NCBI RefSeq assembly: GCF_022953055.1
Contig: NZ_JALJEJ010000003.1
Span: forward strand, 434,001-498,000
Length of the DNA stretch: 64,000 bases
From: Mucilaginibacter straminoryzae
GTDB taxonomy: Bacteria; Bacteroidota; Bacteroidia; Sphingobacteriales; Sphingobacteriaceae
Direction of reading: 5' to 3'
The stretch's first letter is position 1. Every line of letters starts with the position of its first letter. Shown here piece by piece: positions 62,360 to 64,000 of the stretch. Both the position numbers and the translations under genes were made by a program. The notes beneath the pieces were generated by a model, which saw only the letters and a program-made list of their open reading frames with translations, did not search any database and was not told the origin of the DNA.

Positions 62360-63061
62360 ACGGAAGAGGTTTTTTATTTTGATAAGCTGCCTTTTCATAA
62401 ACGGTACTTTTTTATACGAGACAAAGCCAAGCTCACCCAATACCGTAGTGCTCAATTGCAAGGTAATTTCTGAGTATTGCTTACCCGGGCGGACGTTTAA
62501 CGTTTTGGTGTAGAAACCAACCATCGCAACCGTGATTTTATCATCATTAAATTGGCCTGAAATAGCAAAATGCCCGTTCACGTCCGCCACTACCGTTTGC
62601 AACCCATATTTAACAGTCGCGCCCGGCAAAGTATTGCCACTCTCATCTTTCACTACCCCGCTTAGCTCTATACGCTGTGCTATAGTATCATGTGCTGCCC
62701 GATCACGGTGCTGATCTACAATAACGGTTTGATTTACTTTAGGTTTAGCATAACTACCTTTGTTAACTGCGAGCCCAGCCAGCAATACAATGGCTACTGC
62801 ACTTCTCGTCCACCAGTTTGAGTTAGCTGCCGGCTTGCTGATGTAGCTATTCAAGGCATCCAACTGCCCATCATTAAACTTAGCGCAGATACTACTGCTT
62901 GCTTTCAGTATATCAATGATCTGTTGATGAGATAGGTCGGCAAAGTTGTGAACCACTTTTTTACAACTTGAGCAATAGCGTCCCTTTTCGGCCGGGCTCA
63001 TTAAGTTCCAATCCTCGCGGCATGGGTTTTTGATGGTAATTTGGGTGAAAGAAGTATTCAT
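62348..63061 (-). CDS. Membrane protein with carboxypeptidase-regulatory-like domain and Cys-rich N-terminus
   Basis: 237 residues. Residues about 10-50 carry C-R-E-D-W-N-L-M and R-Y-C-S-S-C-K-K-V-V-H-N-F, a Cys-containing segment found at the start of many Bacteroidota proteins of this kind. One transmembrane helix (about 86-103: V-A-I-V-L-L-A-G-L-A-V) is followed by a CarboxypepD_reg-like beta domain (about 130-210: L-S-G-V-V-K-D-E-S-G-N-T-L-P-G-A-T-V). The function is unknown. It is convergent with ppx. Confidence 0.85.
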   Translation of the reverse strand: MNTSFTQITIKNPCREDWNLMSPAEKGRYCSSCKKVVHNFADLSHQQIIDILKASSSICAKFNDGQLDALNSYISKPAANSNWWTRSAVAIVLLAGLAVNKGSYAKPKVNQTVIVDQHRDRAAHDTIAQRIELSGVVKDESGNTLPGATVKYGLQTVVADVNGHFAISGQFNDDKITVAMVGFYTKTLNVRPGKQYSEITLQLSTTVLGELGFVSYKKVPFMKRQLIKIKNLFRSHH

Positions 63062-63212
63062 CGTCGGTTATTTTAAATAGAGATGCAGGCTTAGCCGTAA
63101 TTCCATAAATGACGCTGAACTTTTTCCATTTTTAATGAATTCGCCCGCACAACTTCGGCGAATAATAAATGATTTGTATATTGCTATCGTCTAATACTCT
63201 TGCCTCTACCCC

Positions 63213-64000
63213 ATGAAAATCTTTACATCTTGCATTTTTTGTTTTTTTTGTTTTTTCAGCAAGACTCAAGCTCAGGATAGCAGGAACAATGCGGATACCG
63301 TATCAAGCATCTACAATCCGCAATTGCTTTTCGCTCCTTTGTTTCATCAAACCCGCGGAAATGAAGTTCATGCCGCTAATGGAAACCCTGGCGCCAAACA
63401 CTGGCAAAACCGGGCCGATTACCAGTTAAAGGTTGCCATTGATACCGCCAGTAATGAACTGACGGGGACTGCTGTAATCACTTATACCAATAACAGTCCG
63501 GACGAGCTTTCTTACCTCTGGTTACAACTGGATCAGAACACGTATAAGAGTGATGCGCGCAGTAATTATTTTAAAGGCGATGTCCCTAAACAGCATACGA
63601 CCGGCTATCAGTTCGTGAGTGTGGAAACCGTTGCAGATAAAGACAAACCGACAAAAGCCAATTATATCGTCACCGATACCCGGATGCAGATCAGGCTGGC
63701 AAAACCTTTAGCCGCTAACGGCGGAAAAATAAATATCTTGGTTACCTATAAATACACCATCCCCGGCGAATTTGGTGGCCGTACAGATTACTTCAAAACT
63801 AAAAACGGCAAAATATATGAGGTGGCGCAATGGTACCCGCGGATGTGTGTTTATGACGACGCGCAGGGCTGGGATACACTACCGTTCTTAGGCAGCGGAG
63901 AATTTTACCTGGAATATGGCGACTTTGATTACGAAGTTACCGTTCCCGCTAACATGCTGGTTGCTGGTTCAGGCGAATTGGTGAATCCGAAAGAGGTACT
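63213..64000 (+). CDS. M1-family metallopeptidase, N-terminal part (runs off the window)
   Basis: The frame from the ATG at 63213 is open to the window edge (262 codons). A signal peptide rich in Phe and Cys ends near T-Q-A-Q. The mature part shows the N-terminal beta domain of M1 aminopeptidases: [36 protein letters not shown], and [12 protein letters not shown]. The HExxH zinc motif would lie beyond the window. It is probably a secreted or periplasmic aminopeptidase. Confidence 0.85.
   Translation, partial: MKIFTSCIFCFFCFFSKTQAQDSRNNADTVSSIYNPQLLFAPLFHQTRGNEVHAANGNPGAKHWQNRADYQLKVAIDTASNELTGTAVITYTNNSPDELSYLWLQLDQNTYKSDARSNYFKGDVPKQHTTGYQFVSVETVADKDKPTKANYIVTDTRMQIRLAKPLAANGGKINILVTYKYTIPGEFGGRTDYFKTKNGKIYEVAQWYPRMCVYDDAQGWDTLPFLGSGEFYLEYGDFDYEVTVPANMLVAGSGELVNPKEV

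Noticed and set aside
1..64000. Prophage, integrated plasmid or secondary-metabolite cluster
   Set aside because: No integrase, structural phage genes, replication or transfer genes, or assembly-line enzymes are visible; gene content is that of core chromosome plus a glycan locus.

Overview
The window looks like a chromosomal segment of a Bacteroidota bacterium, most likely family Sphingobacteriaceae (Mucilaginibacter/Pedobacter-like). The signs are a SusC/SusD pair, promoter boxes of the TAnnTTTG type, the absence of Shine-Dalgarno sequences, grpE-dnaJ without dnaK, a bifunctional HAD-IGPD hisB, DUF3857 proteins and many small lipoproteins. No rRNA, tRNA, CRISPR array, prophage or classical IS element was seen. 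The taxonomic call comes from gene content only.

Layout. 1-11.2 kb is a glycan-use region: the end of a SusC-type receptor, a SusD-like lipoprotein, a 1099-residue FG-GAP/ASPIC protein translationally coupled to a vanadium-haloperoxidase-type PAP2 enzyme, and divergent GH20 and GH3 glycosidases. 11.2-43 kb is a housekeeping mosaic: queG, a DnaQ-like exonuclease, a coupled DUF3857 pair, two cell-wall/lipoprotein genes, mutS, an MBL hydrolase, an aldo/keto reductase, galK with a SpoU methylase, an AraC regulator and SDR, gltBD, gmhB with a membrane glycosyltransferase, a CubicO-type hydrolase and an RluA-type pseudouridine synthase. 43.1-51.7 kb is a complete histidine operon in the order leader peptide-hisG-hisD-hisC-hisB-hisH-hisA-hisF-GNAT-hisIE, followed by a WD40 gene. 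52.8-64 kb holds an NlpC/P60 peptidase, a GNAT, a ferredoxin divergent from a LuxC-like acyl-CoA reductase, an ftsE-like gene, grpE-dnaJ, a NatAB-like ABC exporter, ppx, a carboxypeptidase-regulatory-domain protein and the start of an M1 peptidase.

The most interesting signal is in and just after the his operon. A family of GC-rich palindromic elements (core CCCCCTGAAGGGGG plus a second C/G run) sits exactly at gene borders. They occur mostly as inverted pairs: 'C-form' just after a stop codon and 'G-form' just before a start codon. One pair (47825-48276) encloses a complete DUF559 (Vsr/PD-(D/E)XK-like) endonuclease gene, now fused in frame to hisH. Three other pairs are short (about 75-90 bp) and look like MITE-type derivatives of it. 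Single copies have been absorbed into protein ends: the HisF N-terminus, the HisIE C-terminus and the NlpC/P60 C-terminus. I read this as a minimal nuclease-plus-palindrome mobile system that colonises operon junctions without breaking them.

The his operon also carries a clear attenuation signature: a strong promoter followed by an 18-residue ORF with five histidines and a helix that sequesters the His codons. Other repeat families (GTCATTGCGA inverted repeats, CAAGA-word repeats, and a triplicated terminator region after dnaJ) fill many spacers.
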